A stretch of DNA of 38,947 nt from Deltaproteobacteria bacterium (GCA_016219105.1 JACRCI010000108.1:1-38947); one strand, 5' to 3'; positions 8,271 through 16,387 are shown, counted from the stretch's first letter. The notes: a model not told the origin generated them from the letters alone. Numbers and translations: made by a program.

Positions 8271-10031
8271 TTAATACCTTCGCGGACAAAAATCAACTGT
8301 TTTTTTGCCTCTCTCTTCGCTTTCTGAGACTTTAAGCCATTTCCGTATATGTCTTACCGCGTCCTTTTTGCCGCGCACCGTCCCTTCCTCGAAGGCCGAA
8401 CACAGCTCCCTCATTATTCTGCCGACAACCGGCCCCTCGGCCACGTTGAACGTATCCATTATCTCGCCGCCTCCCAGAATGGACTCTGCCCCGCCCCTGG
8501 CGTAGACGTTAAAATAAAACTCCAACATCTCTTTTACCACGGATAGAAGCCTCCTGTCCTCGCTCCCTCTCGTGGCCCTGGCGTCGGCAAGGCCGAGCAT
8601 CAACAAAAAAAGGCCCGTCTCCCCGCCGGCCTGCCAGCCGGCCTTGCCGGCGGCGTTGAAAAAATGCGCCCGTGTCCTGCCGGATGGTTCGGAAAGAGAC
8701 GCGAGAGTGAAAATGCGGTGGTGGTTCCTGACGATTGCGGCCACGGCCCTTATGACCCTGCGGGAGAATTTAAGCCTCCGTAAAATCTTTTTTACGAGGA
8801 TCTCGCCCTCCACGTCATGCCCCATGAAACTCAACCCTGATAGACGGCCCTGCCGGCCAACACTCCGTCCTCGACGGCCAACCAGCCGTCCCTGCCGGTC
8901 CTCGCCTTCCGCCTTCATGGTAAGAGGCTTGCCTATATCGTGGAAAAAGGCCGCGAGTTTGAACGTAACAGTCCTTTCCGCCTGCCGGCCCATGCCGCCT
9001 TCGAAATCGAAAAACCCCTTAAGCCCGCCGTTGAGTTTTTCCGCGCGGCCAACACTCCGTCCTCGACGGCCCGCCAGCCGGCCTTGCCGGCCAGAGGCGA
9101 GATAATCCGCTTCTTTAAGCGTTTTCAGGGAATGCGAGGCGATGTCATAGCTTGCGGCCTGCCAGCCGGCCTCGCCGGACTGCCAACCATCCTCGCCGGA
9201 CTGCCAGTATTTCAATTCCGGGATGATTGTCCCCAAAAGGCCGAGGGTAAAAAGCGTTTTCATGCTTTCCGCGGTTCCGGGATGCGCGAACATCAGGGTC
9301 ATCTCATCCCGTATCCTTTCCATCGCGCTCTTTTTAATGAGGCGGGCTTTTTCCTTAATCCACGCCCTCGTGGATTTTTCCACCTTGAAGGCATACTGCT
9401 GAGACAGCCTTACGGCCCTTAACATCCTCAGGGGGTCTTCGTCAAAGACCATAGCGGACACCGGGCGCAGTATCCGCTTTTTCGCATCTTCAATCCCTTC
9501 GCAGGGGTCTACGAGAGATGGCCTTTCGTTCTCAAAAACGTCCCTTATATCGAGGGCTGTCGCATTGACGGTGAAATCCCTTTCTTTCAAATCCGCGGTT
9601 ATACCGCTTCCCCTTACCGGCGCAATGTCAACCGTGCGTTGGATATCTCCCTTTACCGCTATCCTCCATGTAGAGGATTCCTCATCGAGCAGGAAAAAGC
9701 TTCCGCCGAGGGCTTCGGCGAGCCTCCGGGAAACCTCCCTGACCGTGCCTCCCTTCAGCCTATCGGCCCCGCCCTCCACGCACAGGTCATAGTCAGCACC
9801 CGGGGCTTCTCCGATGAGGAGGTTCCTTAAAACCCCGCCCACAAGATATATCTTTACTCCGGCTGACCGTCGAAGACGGCTGGTTGGCACGGCGAGGGCG
9901 TATATTTCCTTAATTACCGGGTCTTTTCTCAACGCCTTAAAAAGGCCGCCTGAAAAAGAAAAAGCCGACTTTTGCGGTCGGCCATTTCCTTTTCCCCTGA
10001 CGGAGATGCGGGTTTTTCTCTCTTCCATCAT
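8271..10031 (-). CDS. Class II CCA-adding/poly(A) polymerase-type nucleotidyltransferase with HD domain, carrying repeat insertions
   Basis: This is a tRNA nucleotidyltransferase/poly(A) polymerase family enzyme that would add CCA or A residues to RNA 3' ends. The polymerase head shows IYLVGGVLRNLLIGE, the metal-binding DYDL pair, RDFTVNATALDI and DPLRMLRAVRLSQQ. An HD domain (AAFFHDIGKP) is near residue 365. The protein is 586 residues. It is inflated by four in-frame arrays of the 21-bp palindrome, around residues 275-290, 312-325, 375-396 and 460-469, read as WQSGEDG or RQGRLVG heptads. One array lies in the loop directly after the HD motif. The canonical GGxVRD reads GGVLRN here. The start overlaps the TPR gene stop (ATGA). 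CCA versus poly(A) specificity is not decided. Confidence 0.85.
   Translation of the reverse strand: MMEERKTRISVRGKGNGRPQKSAFSFSGGLFKALRKDPVIKEIYALAVPTSRLRRSAGVKIYLVGGVLRNLLIGEAPGADYDLCVEGGADRLKGGTVREVSRRLAEALGGSFFLLDEESSTWRIAVKGDIQRTVDIAPVRGSGITADLKERDFTVNATALDIRDVFENERPSLVDPCEGIEDAKKRILRPVSAMVFDEDPLRMLRAVRLSQQYAFKVEKSTRAWIKEKARLIKKSAMERIRDEMTLMFAHPGTAESMKTLFTLGLLGTIIPELKYWQSGEDGWQSGEAGWQAASYDIASHSLKTLKEADYLASGRQGRLAGRRGRSVGRAEKLNGGLKGFFDFEGGMGRQAERTVTFKLAAFFHDIGKPLTMKAEGEDRQGRLVGRRGRSVGRQGRLSGLSFMGHDVEGEILVKKILRRLKFSRRVIRAVAAIVRNHHRIFTLASLSEPSGRTRAHFFNAAGKAGWQAGGETGLFLLMLGLADARATRGSEDRRLLSVVKEMLEFYFNVYARGGAESILGGGEIMDTFNVAEGPVVGRIMRELCSAFEEGTVRGKKDAVRHIRKWLKVSESEERGKKTVDFCPRRY
8625..8650 (+). 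repeat. 21-bp palindromic repeat in CCA-enzyme gene (array 4)
   Basis: A partial unit GCCGG-CCTGCCAG is followed by CCGGC-CTT-GCCGG. It is read on the minus strand as AGKAGWQAGG near the C-terminal third of the enzyme. Confidence 0.7.
8844..8906 (+). repeat. 21-bp palindromic repeat, three tandem units, in HD region (array 3)
   Basis: Three units start at 8844, 8865 and 8886, exactly 21 bp apart. The middle unit is CCGTC-CTC-GACGG with spacer CCAACCAG. The flanking units have imperfect stems (ACGGC/GCCGG and CCGTC/GCCGG). On the minus strand they encode the heptads RQGRLVG, RRGRSVG and RQGRLSG, inserted between HDIGKP and the following GHD motif. Confidence 0.85.
9049..9092 (+). repeat. 21-bp palindromic repeat, two units, in CCA-enzyme gene (array 2)
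   Basis: Units start at 9057 (CCGTC-CTC-GACGG) and 9078 (CCGGC-CTT-GCCGG). The difference in stem sequence is compensatory (T-A to G-C). They encode RQGRLAG and RRGRSVG. Confidence 0.85.
9158..9207 (+). repeat. 21-bp palindromic repeat, two units, in CCA-enzyme gene (array 1)
   Basis: Units start at 9166 (CCGGC-CTC-GCCGG) and 9187 (CCATC-CTC-GCCGG, decayed), with spacers ACTGCCAA and ACTGCCAG. They encode WQSGEAG and WQSGEDG, a different frame from arrays 2 and 3 of the same gene. Confidence 0.8.
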
Positions 10032-11815
10032 AAAAGCTCTACTTCCATCATGTCGTCGCCCTTCGGGATGCCGCGGGGCTCCTCCTCGGACAAAGCAGCC
10101 TCCACCCTGTCCGCGACCTCCCTGTATTCCGGGTCTGTTTCATGGATTGACCTGAATATCTCCATGGCCTCGGACTGATTCCCGGCTTCATCGTATGCCA
10201 GCGCAAGCTCGTACATAAGCCCCTTTCTCTCCTCATCGCTCCTGCCGCCGGCCTTCAACGCCTTGAGATAATAGCTTATCGCGTCACCAGTGGAGCCGGA
10301 TGCCTTTGAGCAAAGCCCGCTCCTGGTGTAGGCCTCGAACTCAAAAGAGGCGTCCTGCGCCGAAATCTTGAACTCCCTTATGGCATCGTCGTACAGCCCC
10401 ATTTCCATGTAGGCTATCCCCATATTGTGGTGCGTCTCAACGTCCTCGCGGAAAAGCTGCTTGCCGATGCCGGCCCTTATCTCCTCAACAGTCTCTATGG
10501 TCGAGTCCTTTGACCATGGGCCTATCAACTTTTCAACGGCCTCTTCCATGCCGAGTTCCCTGGAGAGGTCCACGAAATCCTCCTCTCCTTTTTCCTCCTC
10601 TTCCTGCCCCTCTATGCTCTCGGCGGCTTTTTCAACGGCCTCGCCGGCCGCAGCCGTTTCTTCCTCCGTTATCCCGGCTTCCGTTTCAACGGACGCCGCT
10701 TCAGACGGAAAACCGCCCTGCGGCAACGCCTCGCCGTAGCCGGCCGGCACTCCGTCCTCGACGGCTTCCTCTTCCTCCGCAGGTATCTCGAACCTCGGGA
10801 TCCCGCCGGTGAGACTGGATGGATGGCCCGCGGCCTCTTCCACCGCCTCCTCAATCATCTCGACGGGTTCGAGCACCTCTATTTCTTCCTCCATCGGCTC
10901 GACAACGAGCTCTATCGTCTCCTCCTCCTCGACCGGAGCGGCAACGGCTTCAGTCCTCAACCAGATGGGTTGAGGGCCGGCTTCCGCCTTTATCTCCGCC
11001 GGCTTCTCAGGCTCCGCCAATTCCCCGGCTTCGCGCGTAAACTCCCTTGCCTTTTCGTCATGCGGCTCCAATTCGAGTATCGCCTTCGCGACGGCCTTCG
11101 CCTTTTCCCTGTCCCCCTTCCCAACGCTCACGCCGAGAAGCTCCCTTGCGTACTTCAAGAAATGAAACCTTTCGCCCTTTACCCTGTAAAACTCCATGAG
11201 GCAGTCCAGCAGCCTTAAGTCCCCGGGATAAGACGGATAAAGCTCGGAGAGTATCTTCTCGGCCTTGTCGGTTTTACCCTGTCCGAGGAACCTGCGGGAC
11301 ACCCATAGGTACTCATCGAGGGCGTCGTCCATGTAGCCAAGCTTTTTGTGCGTATCGGCGAGCTTGAGCTTCAGCCCAACGTTCTCGCGGTCTATATCCG
11401 CCATCTTTTTCAAGAGGTCCAGACAATCTACGTTCCTCCCCTTTTTCTCGAATACGCCCAGGATGTGGCTGTACTCGCCTATGGCGTCAACTATGAGCCT
11501 CTGCCTCGCATACAGGTCGGCGAGCTTGTAGTGGACGTCGAGGTTCGATTCGTCGAGCTTCATTATCTGCTTATAGACGGCTATCGCCTTGAGATAGAAG
11601 CCCTTCTGCGCGTTTACCTTGGCTACCTCGCCGTACTCTTTTATGGCGTCTTCCTTCCTGCCGGACTTTACGTAGAGCTCGCCAAGCCTCAGACGCACGG
11701 AGATATCCGCCGGGTCCATCGCGGTTATCGCCCTGTACTCCTCGATGGCCTTGTCCAGATAGCCCTTCTGGATGAACTTTTGCGCCCTGTCTATAGCCTT
11801 TTCTTTTTTAGCCAT
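10028..11815 (-). CDS. Tetratricopeptide repeat protein with acidic central linker
   Basis: This is a 595-residue protein with no signal peptide. Residues 1-240 are a run of TPRs (GYLDKAIEEYRAITAMDP, GRKEDAIKEYGEVAK and similar). Residues ~265-450 are a long Glu/Val/Pro-rich disordered linker (EEEIEVLEPVEMIEEAVEE). Residues ~455-560 hold further TPRs (YMEMGLYDDAIREFKIS). Similar TPR-acidic linker-TPR proteins occur near pil and aro genes in Deltaproteobacteria, but I cannot name a function, and a scaffold role is an inference. The linker contains two copies of the dispersed palindrome, one decayed. It starts 3 bp after the lipM-like stop and overlaps the CCA gene by 4 bp, so it is co-transcribed. 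Confidence 0.8.
   Translation of the reverse strand: MAKKEKAIDRAQKFIQKGYLDKAIEEYRAITAMDPADISVRLRLGELYVKSGRKEDAIKEYGEVAKVNAQKGFYLKAIAVYKQIMKLDESNLDVHYKLADLYARQRLIVDAIGEYSHILGVFEKKGRNVDCLDLLKKMADIDRENVGLKLKLADTHKKLGYMDDALDEYLWVSRRFLGQGKTDKAEKILSELYPSYPGDLRLLDCLMEFYRVKGERFHFLKYARELLGVSVGKGDREKAKAVAKAILELEPHDEKAREFTREAGELAEPEKPAEIKAEAGPQPIWLRTEAVAAPVEEEETIELVVEPMEEEIEVLEPVEMIEEAVEEAAGHPSSLTGGIPRFEIPAEEEEAVEDGVPAGYGEALPQGGFPSEAASVETEAGITEEETAAAGEAVEKAAESIEGQEEEEKGEEDFVDLSRELGMEEAVEKLIGPWSKDSTIETVEEIRAGIGKQLFREDVETHHNMGIAYMEMGLYDDAIREFKISAQDASFEFEAYTRSGLCSKASGSTGDAISYYLKALKAGGRSDEERKGLMYELALAYDEAGNQSEAMEIFRSIHETDPEYREVADRVEAALSEEEPRGIPKGDDMMEVELL
10745..10764 (+). repeat. 21-bp palindromic repeat, one unit, in TPR protein linker
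   Basis: CGGCACT-CCGTC-CTC-GACGG. It is read on the minus strand as AVEDGVPAG within the acidic linker. Confidence 0.65.
10804..10829 (-). repeat. Decayed copy of the 21-bp palindrome
   Basis: The minus strand reads CCATCCATCCAGTCTCACCGGC, which aligns to the CCAACCAGCCGTCCTCGCCGGC form with several substitutions and a broken stem. It encodes GHPSSLTGG in the TPR linker. Confidence 0.35.
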
Positions 11816-11818
11816 ACT

Positions 11819-12628
11819 TTAGATGTTTACCGCCGATATCCGGCTTTCCATATCCCCGTCGTCCCCGTTGAGGTTCCACTCGCCCCTTGAGTATCTGCGC
11901 TCGGCTATGACGCCTTTTAAATAGACCTCGCCCCCGCTGAGCGTATCTTCAATGAACTCGACTCCGAGGCCCTCTTCCATCCTCCTTACGAACGCGGCCG
12001 CAAGCTCCTCTTTCCCGGCCGTTGAAAAATCCCTGACCCATCCAATCTCGCCGATTGCGGCGCCGTCAAAGACACGGGCAAAAAGGCCTTTGTCAACGTC
12101 CATGAGGATGGAGCCGTGCTGCAGAAACGCATTTTTAAAACGCCTCTGGGCGCTGCCAACGAGCTTTCTTCCATTGACGAGGATTTCATGCCTTGCCGGG
12201 GCGTGGAAGCACGACTCTCTGAGGGTTGCCCCCCTCCTCCGTCCGGGCGACAACGCGGCCTCTATCCCTATATCCCTGAGCGCGTTCAGTATGCAGCCGC
12301 TCAGTATCGAATACGCGCCGCCGATCCCGGCTGAAAAAAGCGGGTGGGAGACGACGCACACGACCGAATAGGTCATCTCCATGTGGTGCATCACCGCCCT
12401 GCCGCCGGTTATCCTCCTTACAACCGGCACGCCGCAGCCCTGCGCGCGATGAATGAACCGGGCGGGGTCCTGCGTGTAGCCTATGGAGATGGCCGGCCTG
12501 TCCCACTCGTATAGCCTGAGCGTGGGGGCAACGGCGCCTTTTTCAACGGCCCGGAGGATCGCCTCGTCCGAGGCCATGTTCCCGGCCCCGTCCGCCGGAG
12601 CGTCCTGAATAAGCCTCCAGTTTCGCAT
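11819..12628 (-). CDS. lipM: Lipoyl/octanoyl transferase family protein (LipM/LplA type)
   Basis: This is a biotin/lipoate-protein ligase-fold enzyme that attaches octanoyl or lipoyl groups to acceptor proteins. The motif RRITGGRAVMHHMEMTYSV (residues 71-89) and the segment GRKLVGSAQRR...LQHGSIL are typical. The cysteine at residue 140 in RESCFHAPARHEI is placed like the catalytic cysteine of Bacillus LipM, which favours octanoyl-ACP transfer over ATP-dependent ligation. No ATP-ligase C-terminal domain is evident in 269 residues. It is preceded by a strong GGAGG ribosome site and a hairpin separating it from accC. LplA or LipL activity is the alternative. Confidence 0.75.
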   Translation of the reverse strand: MRNWRLIQDAPADGAGNMASDEAILRAVEKGAVAPTLRLYEWDRPAISIGYTQDPARFIHRAQGCGVPVVRRITGGRAVMHHMEMTYSVVCVVSHPLFSAGIGGAYSILSGCILNALRDIGIEAALSPGRRRGATLRESCFHAPARHEILVNGRKLVGSAQRRFKNAFLQHGSILMDVDKGLFARVFDGAAIGEIGWVRDFSTAGKEELAAAFVRRMEEGLGVEFIEDTLSGGEVYLKGVIAERRYSRGEWNLNGDDGDMESRISAVNI

Positions 12629-12659
12629 CTTCCGGAAATCCCCTCCTCCTTGAAATAAG

Positions 12660-12682
12660 CTTTACGCCGTAACGGCGTAAAG
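12660..12682 (-). terminator. Hairpin between accC and the LipM-like gene
   Basis: A 10-bp perfect stem CTTTACGCCG/CGGCGTAAAG has a 3-nt loop. On the minus strand it is followed by CTTATTTC, a weak U-tract. It would act as a partial terminator or processing site at the end of accC. The GGAGGAGGGG ribosome site of the next gene follows within 10 bases. Confidence 0.5.
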
Positions 12683-12690
12683 ATTCTGTT

Positions 12691-14025
12691 TTACGAAAAC
12701 CTCGACAGGAACTCTATGTCCGTGTTTCCCGCGATGAACTCGTGGTCTTTCATTATCTCCCTGAGAAGCGGCATGTTCGTCTTGATGCCGCCCACGTGGA
12801 ACTCATCGAGCGCGCCGGCCATTTTCTTTATGGCCGCCTCCCTCGTGGGGGCGTGCACTATGAGTTTCGCAAGAAGCGGGTCGTAGTGGCTGGGGACGGT
12901 ATAGTTGCAGTAGATGGCCGTATCCACCCTCACTCCCGGCCCGCCCGGAAGACGCAGCTCGGTAATCCTGCCGGGGGATGGGATGAAGTTTACGGGGTCT
13001 TCGGCGTTTATCCTGCACTCGATTGAGTGCCCCTTCATCGCTATATCCCCCTGCCTGAAGGGGAGCTTCCCCCCGGCGGCTATTTTTATCTGCTCTTTCA
13101 CCACGTCCACCCCGGTCACAAGTTCAGTCACCGGGTGCTCCACCTGGACCCTCGTGTTCATCTCCATGAAATGAAAATTCTTCTGCCTGTCAACGAGGAA
13201 TTCGACCGTGCCGACATTCGTGTATCCTATCGCCTTCGCCAGGCGTATGCTTGCCTCTCCCATCCTATGTCTGAGCTTCTCATCAACGGCCGGAGATGGC
13301 GCCTCCTCCACTATCTTCTGGTGCCTCCTCTGGATGGAGCATTCCCGCTCGCCCAGGTGAACGACGTTGCCGTGCTCGTCCGCCATAATCTGTATCTCTA
13401 TGTGCCTCGGCCTTTCACAGTACCTTTCCATGAAGACCTCGCCGTCGCCAAACGCGCTCAACGCCTCCATTGCGGCCATGTGGAAGGCGCTCCCCAAGGC
13501 GGCCTGCGTGTGCACGAGCTTCATCCCCCGGCCGCCCCCGCCGCTTGCGGCCTTTATGATAAGCGGAAAACCGATCTTTTTGGAAACCTCCATGGCGTCT
13601 TTCTCGTCCTTCAGGGCGCACCCGCTCCAGGGCATGACCGGGATACGCGCCTTCTCCGCCTCTTTCTTGGCCTGGATCTTATTGCCCATGAGCCTTATGA
13701 CGCTGGAGGCGGGGCCTATGAACCTTATCCCGCATTTCTCGCATACCTCCGCAAAGGCCGCGCTCTCCGCCATGAACCCGTAACCAGGGTGCACCGCGTC
13801 CGCGTCAACGACCTCCACGGAACTTATTATTGACGATATATTGAGATAGCTCTCGGAACTCCTGGCCGGGCCTATGCATATCGCGCCGTCGGCAATCTTG
13901 ACGTGCAGGCCCTCCCTGTCCGCCTCGGAATACACCGCGACCGTCTTTATGCCAAGCTCCCTGCATGCCCTTATGACCCTTACGGCTATCTCACCTCTGT
14001 TGGCGATAAGCATTTTGTTGAACAT
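12691..14025 (-). CDS. accC: Acetyl-CoA carboxylase, biotin carboxylase subunit AccC
   Basis: AccC carboxylates biotin on AccB using ATP and bicarbonate, the first half of malonyl-CoA synthesis. MFNKMLIANRGEIAVRVIRACRELG is the classical start. The ATP-grasp glycine loop KAASGGGGRGMK (near residue 160), FMERYCERPRHIEIQI, MEMNTRVQVEHPVTE and IECRINAED all fit. At 444 residues it is the normal size. It lies 109 bp after accB, a gap with no gene and only a short weak stem (CTGAAC/GTTCAG) overlapping the accB stop. Confidence 0.97.
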   Translation of the reverse strand: MFNKMLIANRGEIAVRVIRACRELGIKTVAVYSEADREGLHVKIADGAICIGPARSSESYLNISSIISSVEVVDADAVHPGYGFMAESAAFAEVCEKCGIRFIGPASSVIRLMGNKIQAKKEAEKARIPVMPWSGCALKDEKDAMEVSKKIGFPLIIKAASGGGGRGMKLVHTQAALGSAFHMAAMEALSAFGDGEVFMERYCERPRHIEIQIMADEHGNVVHLGERECSIQRRHQKIVEEAPSPAVDEKLRHRMGEASIRLAKAIGYTNVGTVEFLVDRQKNFHFMEMNTRVQVEHPVTELVTGVDVVKEQIKIAAGGKLPFRQGDIAMKGHSIECRINAEDPVNFIPSPGRITELRLPGGPGVRVDTAIYCNYTVPSHYDPLLAKLIVHAPTREAAIKKMAGALDEFHVGGIKTNMPLLREIMKDHEFIAGNTDIEFLSRFS

Positions 14026-14134
14026 TGGACTTTAGACCCTTCCGTTAAGGAAATTATACCGCGCGGGAATATGCCGTAGCCGGGATTTTGAAAAGGCCGG
14101 AGGATCTGCGTAATGCGCCTGAACAGGGCTCCGT

Positions 14135-14569
14135 TCAGATCTCGATATTGAAGAGCGGCTCTCCGTACTCCACGGGCTGGCCGTTCTCAACGAGCACCGC
14201 CACGACCCTGCCCGTATACTCGGACTCCACCTCGTTCATAATCTTCATGGCCTCTATTATGCATACCACCTGCCCGGTCTTCACCTCGCTCCCGGCCTCG
14301 ACAAACGACTCGGCCTCCGGCGCCGACGACCTGTAAAACGTGCCGACCATGGGAGAGGTTATGGTCTTCAGGTTGCTTTTAAGCTCCTCCCTCGTCTCTT
14401 CCTTTTTACCGCCCTCGGACGGCTTTGGCAACGCCCTCGTCTCCGGGGCGCCTTCAGCCGCCTGAAGTAATCTCATCTTGACTTTCCCGCGTGAATCCTC
14501 AAGCTCGAACTCGACGATGTCCGTAGTCTTCAAGAACCTGTAGAGGGCCTTTATGTCCTTGATATCCAT
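14135..14569 (-). CDS. accB: Biotin carboxyl carrier protein AccB
   Basis: This is the biotin-carrying subunit of acetyl-CoA carboxylase. The N-terminal helical region (MDIKDIKALYRFLKTTDI) and a flexible Lys/Glu/Pro linker lead to the biotinyl domain, SPMVGTFYRS and CIIEAMKIMNEVES. The biotinylated lysine is at residue 109 of 144. The stop of the upstream prolidase lies 8 bp away. In Geobacter-type clusters efp is usually found between the prolidase and accB. It is absent here. Confidence 0.96.
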   Translation of the reverse strand: MDIKDIKALYRFLKTTDIVEFELEDSRGKVKMRLLQAAEGAPETRALPKPSEGGKKEETREELKSNLKTITSPMVGTFYRSSAPEAESFVEAGSEVKTGQVVCIIEAMKIMNEVESEYTGRVVAVLVENGQPVEYGEPLFNIEI

Positions 14570-14577
14570 GCTTCCTC

Positions 14578-15687
14578 CTATTCGATGATGCGCAGTCCCG
14601 CGGCGACCCCGGCCAACCGGCCGGCCTCGCCGGTCAACACCTCCGCCCCATCCCGCGTTACGAGCGCCATATCTTCTATGCGTACCCCGCCAAAGCCCGG
14701 TATGTAGATGCCCGGCTCCACGGTCACGACCATACCCTCTTCGAACACGTCCGTACTCTGCGGGCTTATGTGCGGCCTTTCATGCACGTCAAGCCCGACG
14801 CCGTGGCCTGTGCCGTGGCCGAAATATTTGCCGTAGCCGGCCTTCCTTATGCACGTCCTGGCCGCGCCGTCCACGTCCTTAGCCCTGGCCCCCGGCCGTA
14901 TCGCGTCTAAAGCCCTCATCTGGGCGTCCTTCACGGTAGAGTATATCTTTTTTTGCGCGGCGGTGGCACTGCCCACCGCGTATGTGCGCGTCTCATCGGA
15001 CCTGTAGCCGCCGAGCTCCACCCCCATGTCAACGATCACGAGTTCGCCTTTTTTAATCCTTTTGCCCGAGGCCACCGCGTGCGGCATGGCGCTTCTGAAG
15101 CCGGATGCGACGATCGTTTCAAAAGAGAGCGCATCCGCCCCGGCCTTTTTAACGGCCGCCTCTATACGGATGGATACCTCTTTCTCGGTCACGCCGCCTA
15201 TACCCCTTTTTTCAACGCTTTCAAAACCCTTCCCAGCGGCGGCTATAGCCCCGCGGATATATTCTACCTCATCGGCGTCTTTAACCGCCCTTTTTCCTTC
15301 AACCGCGTCCGGGGAGGACTTGAGCCGCACCGCGGGAAGGAGCTTTTTAAGCCTCCTGAAAGTATCGTAGCTTAAGTTCCTTCCATCAAAGCCGACCCTT
15401 TTAAGCCCGAGCCCCTTAACCGTGCCCGCAATCTCCTCGATGGCCTTTTTGTATATCGTTATCCTTAACCCCTTTACCTCGCCTCTGGCCTGCAGGGCGT
15501 ATCTCGAATCGGTAAAGAAAAAACCGGCGGCTCCGGCATGACTGGCTTTGAGGCTCGTCAAAAGCACATAACCGCTCGTCCCGGTAAAACCGGCGAGATA
15601 CCTTACGTTCTTGAGGTCAGTGACCAGTATCCCGTCGAGACCGCGGCCTTCGAGTCCGGCCCGCATGATTTTTATTCTGTCTGTCAT
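14578..15687 (-). CDS. M24 family Xaa-Pro aminopeptidase/prolidase
   Basis: This metallopeptidase cleaves X-Pro bonds. The N-terminal creatinase-like domain (residues 1-130; ITDLKNVRYLAGFTGTSGYVLL) precedes the pita-bread catalytic domain. Its metal ligands are visible: D in VIVDMGVELGGYRSDETRT (two Asp), H in FGHGTGHGVGLDVHE, E in VTVEPGIY and E in GVRIEDMALV. The 369 residues are normal for the YqhT/PepQ-like group beside acc genes. Residues ~349-356 near the C-terminus (GEAGRLAG) come from an inserted palindrome unit, just after the last metal ligand. Confidence 0.9.
   Translation of the reverse strand: MTDRIKIMRAGLEGRGLDGILVTDLKNVRYLAGFTGTSGYVLLTSLKASHAGAAGFFFTDSRYALQARGEVKGLRITIYKKAIEEIAGTVKGLGLKRVGFDGRNLSYDTFRRLKKLLPAVRLKSSPDAVEGKRAVKDADEVEYIRGAIAAAGKGFESVEKRGIGGVTEKEVSIRIEAAVKKAGADALSFETIVASGFRSAMPHAVASGKRIKKGELVIVDMGVELGGYRSDETRTYAVGSATAAQKKIYSTVKDAQMRALDAIRPGARAKDVDGAARTCIRKAGYGKYFGHGTGHGVGLDVHERPHISPQSTDVFEEGMVVTVEPGIYIPGFGGVRIEDMALVTRDGAEVLTGEAGRLAGVAAGLRIIE
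14613..14640 (+). repeat. 21-bp palindromic repeat, one unit, in prolidase 3' end
   Basis: CCAACCGG then CCGGC-CTC-GCCGG then TCAACAC. It is read on the minus strand as LTGEAGRLAG, about 15 codons before the stop. Confidence 0.75.
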
Positions 15688-15694
15688 ATACAGC

Positions 15695-15736
15695 GCCGGC
15701 CAACACTCCGTCCACGACGGACAACCACCGGACCGT
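15695..15736 (+). repeat. 21-bp palindromic repeat, intergenic, prolidase-roadblock gap
   Basis: GCCGG-CCAACACT, then CCGTC-CAC-GACGG at 15708-15720, then a decayed unit ACAACCACCGGACCGTCG. The 51-bp gap between the two genes is almost entirely repeat. Confidence 0.8.
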
Positions 15737-15738
15737 CG

Positions 15739-16104
15739 CTATCTCAAAAGCTCCTTTCCGGCGCGGGATGCGGCCTTGCGCACGAGATACCTCGCCTTTC
15801 CGAGCGCGGCGCCTCCCCTCACCGCAAACGCCAGAAAATAATCGGGAGTTACAATCCTCAGTATAACCCTGTTGCCGCCCGATGATATCACAATTTCCTC
15901 GGCATCGCCAAGTTTCAATACCCGAGATGCCTTCCGTATCTCATCGAGCGCCTTGCCGTACTCCACACCGAGGGTCTCTATATCGCAGCCAGAGCCTTCC
16001 CTTACGTAGTCCTCGACCGTAATGCCGCCTTTTTCCATTATCGTGCCGGCGTATCCCCCGTCCACGCCATCAACCATCTCTCTCAATATCCCCTTGAATT
16101 CCAT
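15739..16104 (-). CDS. Roadblock/LC7-domain protein
   Basis: This 121-residue single-domain protein follows the Roadblock/LC7 pattern. It has an N-terminal helix (EFKGILREMVDGV) and a G-G-x-A-G-T-I-M-x-K-x-G-I strand pair. A long helix with DIETLGVEYGKALDEIRKASR comes next, then strands ending in DYFLAFAVRGGAALGKARYLVRKAA. Family members such as MglB regulate small Ras-like GTPases (MglA) and cell polarity. No MglA-like GTPase is in the window, so any link to pilus polarity is inference. It lies between a tiny TPR gene and the prolidase, probably in one transcript. Confidence 0.75.
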   Translation of the reverse strand: MEFKGILREMVDGVDGGYAGTIMEKGGITVEDYVREGSGCDIETLGVEYGKALDEIRKASRVLKLGDAEEIVISSGGNRVILRIVTPDYFLAFAVRGGAALGKARYLVRKAASRAGKELLR

Positions 16105-16133
16105 TGCCCCGAGACCCCGCGATATTGACGTTA

Positions 16134-16376
16134 TTAACCCCTGTTAAAACCGGCCCCTTGTCCCAACAGCCCCCTGTTTCCCCTTTTCCCGTGCTGTCCG
16201 GCAAGTTCCTTCAGCCTCTTCACCATCTCCGCCGTGGCGGAGTCCTCCGGGTTTGAATCGGAAAGGATCTTGTAGATAGTAAGCGCGTCCTCCATGCGTC
16301 CCTGTTTTTCAAGTATCTCGGCCATGGTGCGCGTGAAGAATATATCGTCTTTCCTGGCAAGCCTGAGTTTGTTCAT
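16134..16376 (-). CDS. Small TPR-like protein
   Basis: This 80-residue protein contains one clear TPR-like helical pair (MAEILEKQGRMEDALTIYKILSDSNPEDS) followed by a Lys/Gly-rich tail. It is the first gene of a presumed transcript continuing through the roadblock protein, the prolidase and accBC. Small proteins of this type with one or two repeats are common next to roadblock genes in Deltaproteobacteria. No specific function can be assigned. A possible promoter lies immediately upstream. Confidence 0.65.
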   Translation of the reverse strand: MNKLRLARKDDIFFTRTMAEILEKQGRMEDALTIYKILSDSNPEDSATAEMVKRLKELAGQHGKRGNRGLLGQGAGFNRG

Positions 16377-16387
16377 AACGTCTAAAA

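Noticed and set aside
14119-14138. Terminator between accB and accC
   Set aside because: Only a 6-bp stem with an 8-nt loop and no U-run. It overlaps the accB stop, too weak to call.
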